Below, piece after piece: positions 43,284 to 53,926 of a stretch of DNA of 64,000 nucleotides (position 1 is the stretch's first letter; each line of letters opens with the position of its first letter). The position numbers were made by a program, and so were the translations under genes. Location of the stretch: the NCBI RefSeq assembly GCF_028307215.1, contig NZ_JAQMHV010000007.1, positions 1 to 64,000 on the forward strand, in the 5' to 3' direction. The stretch comes from Falsirhodobacter sp. 20TX0035. Its GTDB lineage: Bacteria > Pseudomonadota > Alphaproteobacteria > Rhodobacterales > Rhodobacteraceae. The notes under the pieces are model-generated. The model did not search any database, was not told where the DNA came from, and worked only from the letters and a program-made list of their open reading frames with translations.

Positions 43284-44864
43284 TCAGTGCCGGAAATGGC
43301 GCTGGCCGGTGAAGATCATGGCCAGACCCAGACGGTCGGCGGCCTCGATCACCTCGGCGTCGCGCATGGAGCCGCCGGGCTGGATCACGCAGGTCGCGCC
43401 CACGGATGCCAGAACCTCCACCCCGTCCGCGAAGGGGAAGAACGCGTCCGAGGCGGCGGCGCAGCCCTTGGTCAGCGGGGCGGACAGGCCCATGGCCTCG
43501 GCCGCGTCCTCGGCCTTGCGGGCGGCGATGCGGGTGCTGTCCACACGGCTCATCTGGCCCGCGCCGATGCCGACGGTGGCGGCGTCCTTGACATAGACGA
43601 TGGCGTTGGACTTCACGTGCTTGGCCACCTTCCACGCGATCAGGGCGTCGGCCATCTCGGCCTCGGTCGGCTGGCGCTTGGTCACCACGCGCAACTCGGG
43701 CAGGGCCGCCGTGTCCTTGTCCTGCACCAGGAAACCACCCGACACCTGCTTGAACGCAAGGCCGGGGGCCTTCGGGTCGGGCAGGTTCAGCGTGGTCAGA
43801 AGGCGCAGGTTCTTCTTGGCCGCGAACACGGCCTTGGCCGCGTCGTCCGCGCCGGGGGCAATCACCACCTCGGTGAAGATCTCGGCGATTTTTTCGGCGG
43901 TGGGGCCGTCCAGCGGCTGGTTCAGCGCCACAATCCCCCCGAAGGCCGAGGTGCGGTCGCAGTCGAAGGCCCGGGCATAGGCCTCGGCCAGCGTGGCACC
44001 GCGGGCCACGCCGCAGGGGTTGGCGTGCTTGATGATCGCGACGGCGGGGCCGCCCTCAGGCGCGAACTCGGCCACCAGCTCGAACGCGGCGTCGGTGTCG
44101 TTGATGTTGTTGTAGGACAGTTCCTTGCCCTGCCACTGCTTGGCCGTGGCCACGCCGGCGCGGGCCGTCCCGTCGGTGTAGAAGGCCGCGTTCTGGTGCG
44201 GATTTTCGCCATAGCGCAACGACGACGCCAGCGTGCCCGCGAAGGTGCGGTAGCGCGGCGTTTCGCCCAGCGTCTGCGCCATCCAGCCCGACACGGCAGC
44301 GTCATAGGCGGCGGTGCGGGCATAGGCGGTCAGCGCCAGCTTCTGACGGAACGCGAGGCTGGTGGCCCCGTCATGCGCGTCCAGTTCGGCCAGCAGCGTC
44401 GGATAATCCTGCACATCCGTCACCACGTTCACGAAGCGGTGGTTCTTCGACGCGGCGCGGATCATGGCCGGGCCGCCGATGTCGATGTTCTCGATGCAGT
44501 CGTCGTAATCGCCGCCGCGGGCCACCGTCGCCTCGAACGGATACAGGTTCACGACCAGCAGGTCGATCGGCTCGATCCCGTGGGCGGCCATGGCCACCAG
44601 ATGTTCGTCGTCGTCGCGCAGGGCCAGAAGGCCGCCATGGACGTTGGGATGCAGCGTCTTCACGCGGCCGTCCATCATTTCCGGGAAGCCCGTGATCTCG
44701 GCCACGTCCCGGACCGGAAGGCCGTCGCCGCGCAGCGCGCTGGCCGTGCCGCCGGTGGAGATCAGCTCGATCCCCCGGCCATGCAGCGCGCGGGCGAGGT
44801 CGAGAAGCCCCGTCTTGTCCGAAACGGACAGCAGCGCGCGTCCGATATACACGAGGTCGGTCAT
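43284..44864 (-). CDS. purH: AICAR transformylase / IMP cyclohydrolase
   Basis: A bifunctional enzyme for the last two steps of IMP synthesis. It has 526 residues. The N-terminal cyclohydrolase (~1-195) has [24 protein letters not shown] and [12 protein letters not shown]. The C-terminal formyltransferase (~200-526) has [20 protein letters not shown] with the catalytic Lys-His, and the end [29 protein letters not shown] precedes the ATG at 44864; the longer open frame upstream overlaps the heparinase-like gene and is rejected. Confidence 0.97.
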   Translation of the reverse strand: MTDLVYIGRALLSVSDKTGLLDLARALHGRGIELISTGGTASALRGDGLPVRDVAEITGFPEMMDGRVKTLHPNVHGGLLALRDDDEHLVAMAAHGIEPIDLLVVNLYPFEATVARGGDYDDCIENIDIGGPAMIRAASKNHRFVNVVTDVQDYPTLLAELDAHDGATSLAFRQKLALTAYARTAAYDAAVSGWMAQTLGETPRYRTFAGTLASSLRYGENPHQNAAFYTDGTARAGVATAKQWQGKELSYNNINDTDAAFELVAEFAPEGGPAVAIIKHANPCGVARGATLAEAYARAFDCDRTSAFGGIVALNQPLDGPTAEKIAEIFTEVVIAPGADDAAKAVFAAKKNLRLLTTLNLPDPKAPGLAFKQVSGGFLVQDKDTAALPELRVVTKRQPTEAEMADALIAWKVAKHVKSNAIVYVKDAATVGIGAGQMSRVDSTRIAARKAEDAAEAMGLSAPLTKGCAAASDAFFPFADGVEVLASVGATCVIQPGGSMRDAEVIEAADRLGLAMIFTGQRHFRH

Positions 44865-44866
44865 GG

Positions 44867-46177
44867 TCAGGCTCCTGTCGGCAGATCGCGGATGGTCAGC
44901 GGAGTAGCGTCGGATTTGGCAAAGGTCCAGTCGATGCGCGCGGGAAAGCGCGGAACCGCGTGGGGAAGGACGATGGTGTGGCCCCCGTGCAAACGGGCAC
45001 CGTCCGCCGTGAACCGCCAGACCGTTCCGTCGGGCAGTGTCAGGCGCAACGCGTCCGGTTCCTGTTCGGCGCGGATGTCGGGATGCAGGGGAAAGGTCAG
45101 CATCATCTCCACCGGGCGGGGGCGGCGGGCACGGGGTTCCAGCCGGTCGCTGCCCGTCAGGCCGTGGCCGTCGGGCGTCAGCGACAGGCTGCGGGTGCAG
45201 AGCATCCCCTTCCACCCGTCATGCCCCGCCACCAGATCCGTCGGCCCGTGCTGGGCCGTGATGTGCGGGCGGGCGGCCTTGGCCCCCAACACCTGAAGCC
45301 CCGCGCGGCGGTTGGTCGCCGCGATCACAATGGGGCAACGGCCCGCCGTCAGTTCGAAGGCGAAGTCCGGCGCCGACACGTCCATCAGGACGGAGCTTCG
45401 GCCCCGCATCAGCCGCATCAGCCCCATCCCCTGCGGCGGCACCGGCCCGCGCACCCTCGACGCCACGAGCGCCGCGTCCAGCTGCACGGGATCGCTGTCC
45501 GCACCGCTCCGAAGCCCCGTCACCCGGCCATCCGCATGCCGCATCATCCGCAGAGTGCCGGTGGCGTCCTCGATCACCGACAGTGCGGCCTCGGGCCACG
45601 TGTCGCGCAGGGCCACCAGCAGGATCAGCGCCTGCAACAGGTCATCCGGGCGGCGCGGCAGCGGGGGCAGCGGGGGCAGGGCGGGCCGGATCCCCGGCCG
45701 TTCCAAAGCGAGTGCGGCGGCTGACAGGCCCGCCAGCGCCGCGATCCGCGGCCAGCCGGGCGCTGCGCCCTGCCAGCGGTCCGCGAGATAGGCGGACTGA
45801 CGGCACAGCGCGTCCATCACGGGGGCGGGCACGCCCCGGGGATACAGGAAGCGGGCATGGGTCAGCCAACGCAGAAGGCGCAGGCCCGTCGCCTCGGGCG
45901 TCCAGCCGCGGCCCGTGCCGAAGGTGGTGACCCAGTCGCCGGCCATGCGGGCGGCAAAGCGGCCGGTGCGTTCGTCGCCCAGCGCGGCCAGGTCGTCCAG
46001 CCAGCCGAAGGCCATCGCGTCGGGCGCGCCCCAGACCGTATCCTGCGCCAGAAGCGCCTCGGCCCGGTCGGGGTTGCCGGTCAGGGGCAGGGGGGGCATG
46101 GGCAGCAGACGCTCGGCCGGAACGGTGTTCTTGCTGCGCCATGCGGCAATCCGGTCGCCCAGCCTTGTGCCTGTCAT
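44867..46177 (-). CDS. Heparinase II/III-like protein, shortened
   Basis: A 436-residue protein at the position (between rsmB and purH) where Rhodobacterales usually carry a heparinase II/III-family gene of roughly 550-580 residues. The N-terminal helical part ([33 protein letters not shown]) and the C-terminal beta-rich end ([28 protein letters not shown]) are recognisable. The middle is shortened: the stretch around [20 protein letters not shown] runs into the next block without the His-containing loop I would expect. It may lack lyase activity. GGGA precedes the ATG at 46177; an ATG at 46228 has no ribosome site. Confidence 0.7.
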   Translation of the reverse strand: MTGTRLGDRIAAWRSKNTVPAERLLPMPPLPLTGNPDRAEALLAQDTVWGAPDAMAFGWLDDLAALGDERTGRFAARMAGDWVTTFGTGRGWTPEATGLRLLRWLTHARFLYPRGVPAPVMDALCRQSAYLADRWQGAAPGWPRIAALAGLSAAALALERPGIRPALPPLPPLPRRPDDLLQALILLVALRDTWPEAALSVIEDATGTLRMMRHADGRVTGLRSGADSDPVQLDAALVASRVRGPVPPQGMGLMRLMRGRSSVLMDVSAPDFAFELTAGRCPIVIAATNRRAGLQVLGAKAARPHITAQHGPTDLVAGHDGWKGMLCTRSLSLTPDGHGLTGSDRLEPRARRPRPVEMMLTFPLHPDIRAEQEPDALRLTLPDGTVWRFTADGARLHGGHTIVLPHAVPRFPARIDWTFAKSDATPLTIRDLPTGA

Positions 46178-46252
46178 CGTGTCCCCGTCCCTTTGGCCAA
46201 GGATAACCGACGCTTGGCGTCCTGTCATCGGCGACGATGACAGGATCGTGAC

Positions 46253-47512
46253 CTATTTGCGCAAGGACACCATGAAGAAGCCGTCCATGCCGCCGATGTC
46301 GGCCCAGTGGTCGGGGCGCAGGCGCAGGCCGCCGCCCTCCGTCACCCAAGTCGGGTCCACGCCCTCCAGCTGCGGCGGCAGGACGGTCAGGCCGGGATGA
46401 CGCTCCAGCGCGGCGGCCAGTTGCGCCTCCCCTTCCTCGGGGAAAAGCGAGCAGGTGCAGAACACCAGCCGTCCGCCGGGTTTCAGAAGGCCCAGCGCGT
46501 GATCCAGCATCTTCGCCTGAAGGTCGACAAGGCCCGCGACCTCCTCTCCCGTCTTGACGAAGGGCAGGTCGGGGTGGCGGCGAACCGTGCCCGTGGCGGA
46601 ACAGGGGGCGTCCAGCAGGATCGCGTCGAAGGGTTCGTCCGTCCAGGTCAGCACGTCGGCGGTGACCACGGTCGCCGTCAGCCCGGTGCGGGCCAGATTC
46701 TCGGCCAGCCGCTTCAGCCGGGGGGCGGAGATGTCGACGGCCGTGACCTTGGCCCCGGCATCGGCCAGTTGCAGCGTCTTGCCGCCGGGGGCCGCGCACA
46801 GATCGGCGATCCGTTCGCCCGCCTGCGGGGCCAGAAGCCGCACGGCCAGCGCCGCGGCGGCGTCCTGCACCCACCACTGCCCTTCGGCAAAGCCGGGCAG
46901 GGCGGAGATCTGGGTCCCTTCGGTCAGGCGCAGGCTGCCCGTGGGCAGGGCCGTGGCGTCGGGCAGGGTGGTGGCGTCGCGGCGGGGCGTCAGGTCCACG
47001 GGCGGGGTGCGGGCCTGCACCTCCTCCATCGCGGCCACGGCCTCGCGCCCATAAGTGCGGACCAGCGGTTGGCGCAGCCAGCGCGGCAGGCGCTGGGGGG
47101 GAAGGTCGGCAAAGGCGTCGGGCGTGTCGGCCACCTTGCGCAGCACGGCGTTGACGAAGCCCGCCTGATGCGCCGTCTTGCGGCCATGGCGTACGATGTC
47201 CACGGCGGCGTTCACGGCCCCATAGGCGGCGGTGCCGCCCACGGCCATTTCCACCACCGCCAGACGCAGAGCGTTCTGGACCAGCCGCGGCGGGGCGCGG
47301 CGGACATGGGGCTCCAGCACCCGGTCGGCTTGTTCCAGGTGCCGCAGCACCATGGACACCAGCCGCTGCGCGCGGGCGCGTTCCGCGGGGGGCAGGCCGT
47401 CCAGCGGACCGTTCGGCTGAACCGTCAGTTGCGCCAAAAGCTGCCCTTCGGACAGGATCGCCCCCAGCGAATGAACGGCGGCAAGCCGTGTGCGAAACCC
47501 CTCGACCGCCAT
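46253..47512 (-). CDS. rsmB: 16S rRNA (cytosine) methyltransferase RsmB-like
   Basis: Methylates a cytosine of 16S rRNA with S-adenosylmethionine. It has 419 residues. An N-terminal NusB-like RNA-binding domain (~1-135) precedes the Rossmann methyltransferase (~175-419), with CAAPGGKTLQLA, the catalytic Cys in DAPCSATG and the second Cys in FCTCSLF, the RsmB/NSUN pattern. It leads the minus-strand run rsmB, heparinase-like, purH, lspA. Which C5 position it modifies is inferred from the domain order. Confidence 0.93.
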   Translation of the reverse strand: MAVEGFRTRLAAVHSLGAILSEGQLLAQLTVQPNGPLDGLPPAERARAQRLVSMVLRHLEQADRVLEPHVRRAPPRLVQNALRLAVVEMAVGGTAAYGAVNAAVDIVRHGRKTAHQAGFVNAVLRKVADTPDAFADLPPQRLPRWLRQPLVRTYGREAVAAMEEVQARTPPVDLTPRRDATTLPDATALPTGSLRLTEGTQISALPGFAEGQWWVQDAAAALAVRLLAPQAGERIADLCAAPGGKTLQLADAGAKVTAVDISAPRLKRLAENLARTGLTATVVTADVLTWTDEPFDAILLDAPCSATGTVRRHPDLPFVKTGEEVAGLVDLQAKMLDHALGLLKPGGRLVFCTCSLFPEEGEAQLAAALERHPGLTVLPPQLEGVDPTWVTEGGGLRLRPDHWADIGGMDGFFMVSLRK

Positions 47513-47521
47513 GCAGCCCCC

Positions 47522-47549
47522 TTGTTACTTTGGCTTCCAGCGGTATATC
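47522..47549 (+). promoter_or_regulatory. Promoter of the SdhAF4-like gene
   Basis: TTGTTA (47522-47527), 16 bases, TATATC (47544-47549), 30 bases before the ATG. AAGGAG serves as the ribosome site. Confidence 0.45.
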
Positions 47550-47578
47550 AGCCGCACCCCTTTCACAAGGAGACGCCC

Positions 47579-47749
47579 ATGACCGAGCGTTCCGAACTGC
47601 CCCCCGCCGCCCTGCGCGCCTTGGCCGAAGCCGAAGAACGCCGCCAGCAGGCCGCGCAGGACCTGCCGACCGAATTGGGCGGCCGCGACGGGCCCGAACC
47701 CGTGCGCTATGGCGACTGGGAGAAGAAGGGCCTCGCCATCGACTTCTAG
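47579..47749 (+). CDS. DUF1674 / SdhAF4-like assembly factor
   Basis: A 56-residue protein ending GPEPVRYGDWEKKGLAIDF, the conserved C-terminus of the DUF1674 family. Eukaryotic SdhAF4 of this family binds flavinylated SdhA and helps succinate dehydrogenase assembly; the bacterial role is inferred. The N-terminal half is a charged helix (ALRALAEAEERRQQAA). AAGGAG lies 8 bases before the ATG. It stands alone between divergent rsmB and convergent dapB. Confidence 0.85.
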   Translation: MTERSELPPAALRALAEAEERRQQAAQDLPTELGGRDGPEPVRYGDWEKKGLAIDF

Positions 47750-47755
47750 GGGCGT

Positions 47756-48565
47756 CTACAGCCCCAGCACGTCCATCATGGAATAAACGCCGGGCTTCTT
47801 GTCCTGCCCCCAGAGCGCGGCCTTCAAGCCGCCGCGCGCGAAGATCCCGCGATCGCTGGCGATGTGGGAGAGGGTGATGCGCTCGCCCTCGCCGGCGAAG
47901 ATCACGTCATGTTCGCCTACGATGGACCCGCCACGGATGGACGAAAATCCGATGTCGCCCGGCTTCCGTTCGCCGGTGATGCCGTCGCGGCCGGAATCGC
48001 GCACATCGGCCAGTGTCACGCCGCGCCCTTGGGCGGCGGCCTCGCCCAGCATCAGCGCGGCGCCCGAGGGTGCGTCGACCTTCATGCGGTGATGGGCTTC
48101 CACGATCTCGATGTCCCAGTCGGCGTCCAGCGCGGCGGCGACCTTGCGCGTCAGCCCCAGCAGCAGGTTCAGCCCGAGGCTGGTGTTGCCCGACCGCACG
48201 ATCACGGCGTGACGGGCGGCGGCTTCGATCTTGGCCAGATGATGCGGTTCGAACCCCGTCGATCCGCACACATGCACGGCGCGGGCCTGAGCGGCAAGGC
48301 CTGCGAACTCCACGGACGCGTCGGGGGTGGTGAAGTCCAGCACCCCTTGGGCGCGGGCGAACGCCTCCAAGGGATCGTCGGTGGCCACGCAGCCCACGGG
48401 CGCGCCGCCCATGGCCACGCCCACGTCCTGACCCACCCACGCATGCCCCGGCCGCACCACGCAGCCCGCCAGTCGCGCCTTGTCCGAGGCCAGCACCGCC
48501 CCGATCAGCAGCCGGCCCATGCGGCCCGCGGCGCCCGTCACGACCATTCCGGGAAGTTCCGTCAT
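47756..48565 (-). CDS. dapB: 4-hydroxy-tetrahydrodipicolinate reductase
   Basis: Reduces hydroxytetrahydrodipicolinate in the diaminopimelate/lysine pathway with NAD(P)H. It has 269 residues. The N-terminal Rossmann motif is [12 protein letters not shown], the active-site block is [16 protein letters not shown] (His and Lys), and the C-terminal end is [18 protein letters not shown] precedes the ATG at 48565. It links with dapE and dapD further on in this window, although it is separate from them. Confidence 0.96.
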   Translation of the reverse strand: MTELPGMVVTGAAGRMGRLLIGAVLASDKARLAGCVVRPGHAWVGQDVGVAMGGAPVGCVATDDPLEAFARAQGVLDFTTPDASVEFAGLAAQARAVHVCGSTGFEPHHLAKIEAAARHAVIVRSGNTSLGLNLLLGLTRKVAAALDADWDIEIVEAHHRMKVDAPSGAALMLGEAAAQGRGVTLADVRDSGRDGITGERKPGDIGFSSIRGGSIVGEHDVIFAGEGERITLSHIASDRGIFARGGLKAALWGQDKKPGVYSMMDVLGL

Positions 48566-48643
48566 CGCATCCTCCGTTTTTCGGGGTGATAACGCGGAAA
48601 GGCCGGATTGCGAAGGGCACGCGAAACCACTACATCGCGCAAC

Positions 48644-49060
48644 ATGGCAAGCAACAGTTTCTCCGCGGGCAAAGGCCCATCGCAACGTCAGCTTCGCGTC
48701 GGCGAACTGATCCGCCGCGTCATGTCCGACGTCCTGAACCGGGGAGAGATCCACGATCCGGATCTGGAGAACGCCTCCATCACGGTGGGCGAGGTGGTTC
48801 TGTCCAACGATCTGAAGATCGCGACCGTCTACGTCATGCCGCTGGGCGGGGGCGACGTGCAGGCGATCATCGCCGCGCTGGCCCGCAACAAGGGCGAACT
48901 GCGCCACCGCGTCGCCAAGGAGATGACGCTGAAATACGCGCCCGACCTGCGCTTCCGCCCGGACGAGACGTTTGACCGTCTGGACGAGACGCGGCGCCTG
49001 TTTGCCGACGAAAAGGTGCAGCGCGACCTACGGGCCGATGACGCCGACGATGCGGAATAG
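48644..49060 (+). CDS. rbfA: Ribosome-binding factor A
   Basis: A 138-residue KH-domain factor needed for 16S rRNA 5' end processing and 30S maturation, also in cold shock. [24 protein letters not shown] starts the domain, and the KH-like turn [18 protein letters not shown] with [10 protein letters not shown] near the end are typical. The ATG at 48644 was chosen to begin MASNSFSAG; the frame opens earlier without support. It heads a plus-strand run with a glycosidase-like gene and truB; rbfA-truB is a common pairing. Confidence 0.95.
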   Translation: MASNSFSAGKGPSQRQLRVGELIRRVMSDVLNRGEIHDPDLENASITVGEVVLSNDLKIATVYVMPLGGGDVQAIIAALARNKGELRHRVAKEMTLKYAPDLRFRPDETFDRLDETRRLFADEKVQRDLRADDADDAE

Positions 49061-49775
49061 CCTGCTGGGCGCGTTGGCCGCGCTGTTTCTGCCCGTCGCG
49101 GGCCAGGCCTGCGAGGCGATCAGCTATCGCGGTCAGGGCTATGTGCTGTGCGAGGCGACGTCCGCCGACGATCTGCGCATCTTCCAGACGGGGGCGGACG
49201 GCCGCACCTATGGCAGCTTCACCCGCGTGAACAACGCCCTGCGGGATGAGGGCAAGCGGCTGGGCTTTGCCATGAACGCCGGCATGTATCACCCCGACCG
49301 CAGCCCCGTGGGCCTGATGATCGAGGATGGGGTCACCCGCAAGGATCTGGTCGTGGGCCCTTCCGAAGGCAATTTCGGGCTGGAGCCGAACGGCGTCTTC
49401 TGCATCGGCGAGCGTTTCCGCGTGGTGGAAACCCGCGCCTTTGCCGCCGATCCGCCGTCCTGCCGCTTTGCCACCCAGTCCGGGCCGATGCTGGTCATCG
49501 ACGGAGAGCTGCATCCGCGCTTTCTGGTGAACAGCGACAGCCGCTACATCCGCAACGGTGTGGGCGTGTCCGGGGACGGGGCGACGGCGTATTTCGTGAT
49601 TTCCACCGATCCGGTGACGTTTCACGAGTTCGGCAGCCTGTTCCGCGACGCGCTGAAGGTGCCGGACGCGCTGTTCTTCGACGGCTCCATCTCGCGTCTC
49701 CATGCGCCGGAACTGGGGCGGGACGACATCGGGTTTCCGCTGGGGCCGATCGTCGGGACGGTCGTGGACCGCTGA
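49050..49775 (+). CDS. Exported phosphodiester glycosidase-like (DUF2233)
   Basis: A 241-residue protein with a signal peptide (~1-19, [16 protein letters not shown]). The [14 protein letters not shown] block, [19 protein letters not shown] and the C-terminal [12 protein letters not shown] match the NAGPA/DUF2233 family, whose founding member removes GlcNAc from phosphodiesters; bacterial targets may be teichoic-like or glycolipid linkages. The ATG at 49050 overlaps rbfA by 11 bases and gives the best signal peptide; one at 49038 is possible. Insertion of this gene between rbfA and truB is unusual. Confidence 0.8.
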   Translation: MRNSLLGALAALFLPVAGQACEAISYRGQGYVLCEATSADDLRIFQTGADGRTYGSFTRVNNALRDEGKRLGFAMNAGMYHPDRSPVGLMIEDGVTRKDLVVGPSEGNFGLEPNGVFCIGERFRVVETRAFAADPPSCRFATQSGPMLVIDGELHPRFLVNSDSRYIRNGVGVSGDGATAYFVISTDPVTFHEFGSLFRDALKVPDALFFDGSISRLHAPELGRDDIGFPLGPIVGTVVDR

Positions 49776-49806
49776 CCCGCAGGCGCACGGGGATGTTGAC
49801 CCGAAG

Positions 49807-49828
49807 GGCCTGCGCGGTGTAGCAGGCC
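49807..49828 (+). terminator. Weak hairpin before truB
   Basis: GGCCTGC, 8-base loop, GCAGGCC then GCTTCTTC. It may attenuate read-through into truB; no strong T run. Confidence 0.3.
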
Positions 49829-49851
49829 GCTTCTTCAACGGAGGTGACGTG

Positions 49852-50754
49852 ATGGGACGCAAGCGCAAAGGCCGTGCGGTATCGGGCTGGCTGGTCGTGG
49901 ACAAGCCGGCGGGCATCACCTCCACCTCGGTCGTGAACAAGGTGCGCTGGGCGTTCGACGCGCAGAAGGCGGGCCATGCGGGCACGCTGGACCCGGCCGC
50001 GACGGGCGTTCTGGCCATCGCGCTGGGCGAGGCGACGAAGACCGTGCCCTACATCACCGACGCGCTGAAATGCTACCGCTTCATGGTGCGGTTGGGGCAG
50101 GCCACGACGACCGATGACGCCGAAGGGACGGTGATCGCCGAATCCCCCGACCGTCCGGACGACGCGGCCATCACCGCCGCGCTGGCGCCGTTCCGGGGCG
50201 ACATCATGCAGGTCCCGCCGCAGTTTTCCGCCGTGAAGGTGGACGGCGAACGCGCCTACGACATCGCCCGCGCGGGCGAGGAGATGGATCTGGCCGCCCG
50301 CCCCCTGTTCGTGGAGAGCCTGATCCTGCTGTCGCGTCCCGACGCCGACCATGTTGAGTTAGAGATGGTGTGCGGAAAGGGCGGCTATGTCCGCTCCATC
50401 GCGCGGGATCTGGGCGCGGCCTTGGGCTGCCACGGCCATGTGCAATGGCTGCGCCGCACCTGGTCCGGCCCCTTCACCGCCGAGGAAGGGATCAGCGTCG
50501 AGGAGATTGACCGGATGGCCAAAACGGAAGAACTGGACACCCATCTGAAACCGCTGGAGATGGGGCTGGCCGACCTGCCCGAACTTCAGGCGACGCCCGA
50601 AGGCGCGGCGCGGCTGAAGAACGGCAATCCCGGCATGGTGCTGACCGGTGCCGATTATGGTGACGAAGCGTGGGCTTCGTATCAGGGGCGCGCCGTGGCC
50701 GTCGGCGTCTACAAGGGCGGCGAGCTGCACCCGAGCCGCGTGTTCGTCGAATGA
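49852..50754 (+). CDS. truB: tRNA pseudouridine-55 synthase
   Basis: Makes pseudouridine 55 in the T loop of tRNAs. It has 300 residues. The start [21 protein letters not shown], the catalytic [15 protein letters not shown] with the nucleophilic Asp, [21 protein letters not shown], and [16 protein letters not shown] are all standard. GGAGGTGAC precedes the ATG. It overlaps the DUF1643 gene by 4 bases. Confidence 0.97.
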   Translation: MGRKRKGRAVSGWLVVDKPAGITSTSVVNKVRWAFDAQKAGHAGTLDPAATGVLAIALGEATKTVPYITDALKCYRFMVRLGQATTTDDAEGTVIAESPDRPDDAAITAALAPFRGDIMQVPPQFSAVKVDGERAYDIARAGEEMDLAARPLFVESLILLSRPDADHVELEMVCGKGGYVRSIARDLGAALGCHGHVQWLRRTWSGPFTAEEGISVEEIDRMAKTEELDTHLKPLEMGLADLPELQATPEGAARLKNGNPGMVLTGADYGDEAWASYQGRAVAVGVYKGGELHPSRVFVE

Positions 50755-51269
50755 TCGAACGCACGCATGTGAAGGGGGACGCCCCCTCCACCGCCGTCTA
50801 TTCGGACGATGAGCGGTACCGTTTCCTGCTGACCCGGACGTGGGACCCAGCGGGAAAGAAGGCGCTGTTCATCATGCTGAACCCTTCCACCGCGACCGAA
50901 TACCAGAACGACCCCACGGTGGAGCGGTGCGAGCGGCGGGCGCGGACGCTGGGCTTTGGCGCGTTCCGCGTGTGCAACATCTTCGCTTGGCGCGACACGG
51001 ACCCGAAGAAGATGCGCGCCGCCCCCGAACCCGTGGGGGCCGAGAACGACGCCGCCATCGTGGACAGCGCCTTCTGGGCCGACACCATCGTCTGCGCCTG
51101 GGGCACGCATGGTGCCTTTCTGAAGCGCGGCCCGCGGGTGGAGGCGCTGCTGCGCGCCACGGGCCGGCCGCTGCACCATCTGGGCCTGTCAAACGGGGGG
51201 CATCCGAAGCACCCGCTTTACATCGGCTATGCCGTTCAGCCGGTGCTGTGGGCCCCCACCACCATGTGA
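50751..51269 (+). CDS. DUF1643 protein
   Basis: A 172-residue cytoplasmic protein. [27 protein letters not shown] and the following [18 protein letters not shown] are the DUF1643 signature, with [15 protein letters not shown] and the end [15 protein letters not shown]. No catalytic assignment is established for the family. It is coupled to truB by ATGA, and its 3' end overlaps the convergent hemolysin III-like gene by 34 bases. Confidence 0.85.
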   Translation: MIERTHVKGDAPSTAVYSDDERYRFLLTRTWDPAGKKALFIMLNPSTATEYQNDPTVERCERRARTLGFGAFRVCNIFAWRDTDPKKMRAAPEPVGAENDAAIVDSAFWADTIVCAWGTHGAFLKRGPRVEALLRATGRPLHHLGLSNGGHPKHPLYIGYAVQPVLWAPTTM

Positions 51270-51901
51270 GTCGTGACGGCGGCGAAGAACACCCCGCTGG
51301 CCGTCAGGACGAAGACGTGCCAGATCGTGCGGTGGAACGGCATCCGGTGGCGCAGGTAGAACAGCGTCCCGATCATGTAGATGCCCCCGCCCACCCCGAT
51401 CATCGTCAGGACGGGCGCGGACATGGTGGCGAACAGCGGCCAGCCCACGACAAGGCCCATCCAGCCCATGGCGATGTAAAGCCCGAAGCCCACCCATTCG
51501 AACCGGTTCGGCGCCAGAACCCGCAGGGCGATCCCCGCCAGTGCGGCGGTCCACAGCAGGATGATGACCGGCACCTCCGTTGCGCCGGACAGCATGACAA
51601 AGGCGGTGTAAGTGCCCGCGATCTTGATGTAGATGGCCGAATGGTCCAGCCGCCGCAGGATGGCGTTCCAGCCCGGGATCGACACCATGTTGTAGAGCGC
51701 GGAACAGACCAGCATCGCGATCAGCGTCGCGCCATAGACCCCGATGCCCACAAGGGCGGCGGTCTGCGGGCGCAGAAAGGCCGTCAGGGTGATCAGGACG
51801 GGCACGGCCGCCACGGCCAGCACCGTGCCCAGCACATGCACGCCAGCATCGCTGAGCCGTTCGGATCTGGAATAAACGGTGCGGCGCATGGTGATGGACA
51901 T
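51236..51901 (-). CDS. Hemolysin III / PAQR-family membrane protein
   Basis: A 221-residue inner-membrane protein with seven transmembrane helices. Conserved zinc-site residues of the superfamily are visible: Ser in CSALYNMV, His in RRLDHSAIYIKIAGTYTAF, and two His near the C-terminus (FHRTIWHVFV, TTHMV). Despite the name, most bacterial members are not toxins; PAQR relatives include ceramidase-like receptors and membrane-fluidity proteins. It is divergent from ilvD, with a 157-base intergenic region. Confidence 0.88.
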   Translation of the reverse strand: MSITMRRTVYSRSERLSDAGVHVLGTVLAVAAVPVLITLTAFLRPQTAALVGIGVYGATLIAMLVCSALYNMVSIPGWNAILRRLDHSAIYIKIAGTYTAFVMLSGATEVPVIILLWTAALAGIALRVLAPNRFEWVGFGLYIAMGWMGLVVGWPLFATMSAPVLTMIGVGGGIYMIGTLFYLRHRMPFHRTIWHVFVLTASGVFFAAVTTHMVVGAHSTG

Positions 51902-52058
51902 GGTTGCAACCTAGGAACCGGACGATGATCCGTAAACCTTTGTCTTGGGGCAGGCGGCGCATTGCCGCAGAAGGCTACCTTGCGCAATAAAATAACGCCT
52001 TGAGGCTGTGTATCTTGTGCATTATGACGCTCCTTAGCCAAAAGCCGGAGGATTCCCG

Positions 52059-53792
52059 ATGCAGAATGCGCGTTTCGACAAGTCGAAGCTTCCCAGCCGC
52101 CACGTGACCGAAGGGCCCTCGCGCGCCCCGCACCGCAGCTACTTCTACGCCATGGGCATTTCCGAGGAAGAGATTCACCAGCCCTGGGTCGGCGTCGCCA
52201 CCTGCTGGAACGAGGCCGCGCCCTGCAACATCGCCCTGAACCGTCAGGCGCAGTCGGTGAAGATGGGCGTGAAGAAGGGTGGCGGCACCCCGCGCGAATT
52301 CACCACGATCACCGTGACCGACGGCATCGCCATGGGGCATGAGGGGATGCGCTCCTCGCTCGCCTCACGCGACGCCATCGCCGACACGGTGGAACTGACG
52401 ATGCGCGGCCACTGCTATGACGCGCTGGTGGGCCTTGCGGGCTGCGACAAGTCGCTGCCAGGGATGATGATGGCGATGGTGCGGCTGAACGTGCCGTCGG
52501 TCTTCGTCTATGGCGGGTCGATCCTGCCGGGCAAGCTGAACGGCAAGGACGTCGTGGTGCAGGACGTGTTCGAGGCGGTGGGCAAGCACGCCGCGGGCAC
52601 CATGTCGGACGCCGAGCTTCAGATTCTGGAACGCGTGGCCTGCCCTTCGGCCGGCGCGTGCGGCGGGCAGTATACCGCCAACACCATGGCTTGCGTGTCC
52701 GAAGCCATCGGGCTGGCGCTGCTGAATTCCTCCGGCGCGCCGGCGCCTTACGAATCGCGCGACCAGTATGGCGACTTCTCGGGTCAGGCCGTCATGAACC
52801 TGCTGGAAAAGAACATCCGCGCGCGGGACGTGGTGACGCGCAAGGCGCTGGAAAACGCGGCGCGCGTCGTGGCCTGCACCGGCGGCTCCACCAATGGCGG
52901 CTTGCACCTGCCCGCCATCGCGCATGAGGCGGGGATCGACTTCGACCTGTTCGACGTCTGCGACATCTTCCGCGACACGCCTTACTTCGTGAACCTGCGT
53001 CCGGGCGGCGATTACGTGGCCAAGGACCTGTTCGAAGCGGGCGGCGTGCCGGTCGTGATGAAGGAACTGGCGCGGGCGGGGCTGCTGCATCTGGACTGCC
53101 TCACCGCCTCGGGCGAGGAGCTGGGCGAAAGCCTGGGCCGCATCACGCATGAACCCGACGGCAAGGTCATCCACTTCATCGACGCGCCGATCACCAAGAC
53201 GGGCGGCGTGGTGGGCCTGAAGGGCAACCTCGCGCCCGAGGGCGCTATCGTGAAGGTCGCCGGCATGTCCGAGGCCGAGCAGGTCTTCCGCGGCCCGGCC
53301 CGCGTCTTCGAATGCGAGGAAGAAGCGTTCGAGGCCGTGCAGAACCGCGGCTATGCCGAGGGTGACGTGATCGTCATCCGCAACGAAGGCCCCGCCGGCG
53401 GCCCCGGCATGCGCGAGATGCTGTCGACCACCGCCGCCTTGTCGGGGCAGGGGATGGGTAAGAAGGTGGCGCTGATCACCGACGGTCGCTTCTCGGGCGC
53501 GACGCGCGGGTTCTGCGTGGGCCATGTGGGCCCCGAGGCGGCGCATGGCGGCCCGATCGCCCTGCTGCAGAACGGCGACATGATCACGCTGAACGCCGTC
53601 ACGGGCGAATTGTCGGTCGATCTGACGCCCGAGGAGATGGACCGGCGCCGTCAGGCCTGGAAGGGCCCGCGTCCGACAGAATACGAGTCGGGCGCGCTGT
53701 GGAAATACGCCCGTCTGGTGGGCGGCGCGCGCCATGGCGCCACAACCCATCCGGGTGCGGCGGCGGAAAAACACGTCTACATGGATCAGTGA
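52059..53792 (+). CDS. ilvD: Dihydroxy-acid dehydratase
   Basis: Third step of valine and isoleucine synthesis, an iron-sulfur dehydratase. It has 577 residues. Cluster cysteines are in [16 protein letters not shown] (~residue 129) and [17 protein letters not shown] (~202), with a first Cys in [12 protein letters not shown]. The C-terminal [22 protein letters not shown] motif is the substrate/metal site. CGGAGGA precedes the ATG. Its product feeds ilvE (6674-7543) through the same pathway. Confidence 0.97.
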   Translation: MQNARFDKSKLPSRHVTEGPSRAPHRSYFYAMGISEEEIHQPWVGVATCWNEAAPCNIALNRQAQSVKMGVKKGGGTPREFTTITVTDGIAMGHEGMRSSLASRDAIADTVELTMRGHCYDALVGLAGCDKSLPGMMMAMVRLNVPSVFVYGGSILPGKLNGKDVVVQDVFEAVGKHAAGTMSDAELQILERVACPSAGACGGQYTANTMACVSEAIGLALLNSSGAPAPYESRDQYGDFSGQAVMNLLEKNIRARDVVTRKALENAARVVACTGGSTNGGLHLPAIAHEAGIDFDLFDVCDIFRDTPYFVNLRPGGDYVAKDLFEAGGVPVVMKELARAGLLHLDCLTASGEELGESLGRITHEPDGKVIHFIDAPITKTGGVVGLKGNLAPEGAIVKVAGMSEAEQVFRGPARVFECEEEAFEAVQNRGYAEGDVIVIRNEGPAGGPGMREMLSTTAALSGQGMGKKVALITDGRFSGATRGFCVGHVGPEAAHGGPIALLQNGDMITLNAVTGELSVDLTPEEMDRRRQAWKGPRPTEYESGALWKYARLVGGARHGATTHPGAAAEKHVYMDQ

Positions 53793-53797
53793 TCCTT

Positions 53798-53838
53798 CCG
53801 GCCCCGCGCGCGATCTTCCGTGCGCGGGACCCGGCCGG
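53798..53838 (+). terminator. GC-rich stem after ilvD
   Basis: CCGGCC...GGCCGG with an inner CCGCGC/GCGCGG stem and a small right-side bulge, starting 5 bases after the ilvD stop. There is no T run. Confidence 0.4.
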
Positions 53839-53926
53839 AGGAGGGGTTCATCCTCCAAATCTTTGATTGCATGGAAGATGATTCCGCGCGACAACAACGC
53901 AAGCATCAACCGGCAGGGTATTGCTC

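Noticed and set aside
42900-45296. 798-codon plus-strand frame over lspA, purH and the heparinase-like gene
   Set aside because: The opposite strand encodes recognisable enzymes; this frame shows no motif.
46307-47578. Long upstream extension of the SdhAF4-like gene
   Set aside because: It is antisense to rsmB; the promoter and ribosome site point to the ATG at 47579.
51902-52058. Riboswitch or leader peptide before ilvD
   Set aside because: No run of branched-chain codons, no terminator/antiterminator pair and no clear promoter could be supported; only small palindromes (GCGGC/GCCGC, TTGCGCAA) were seen.
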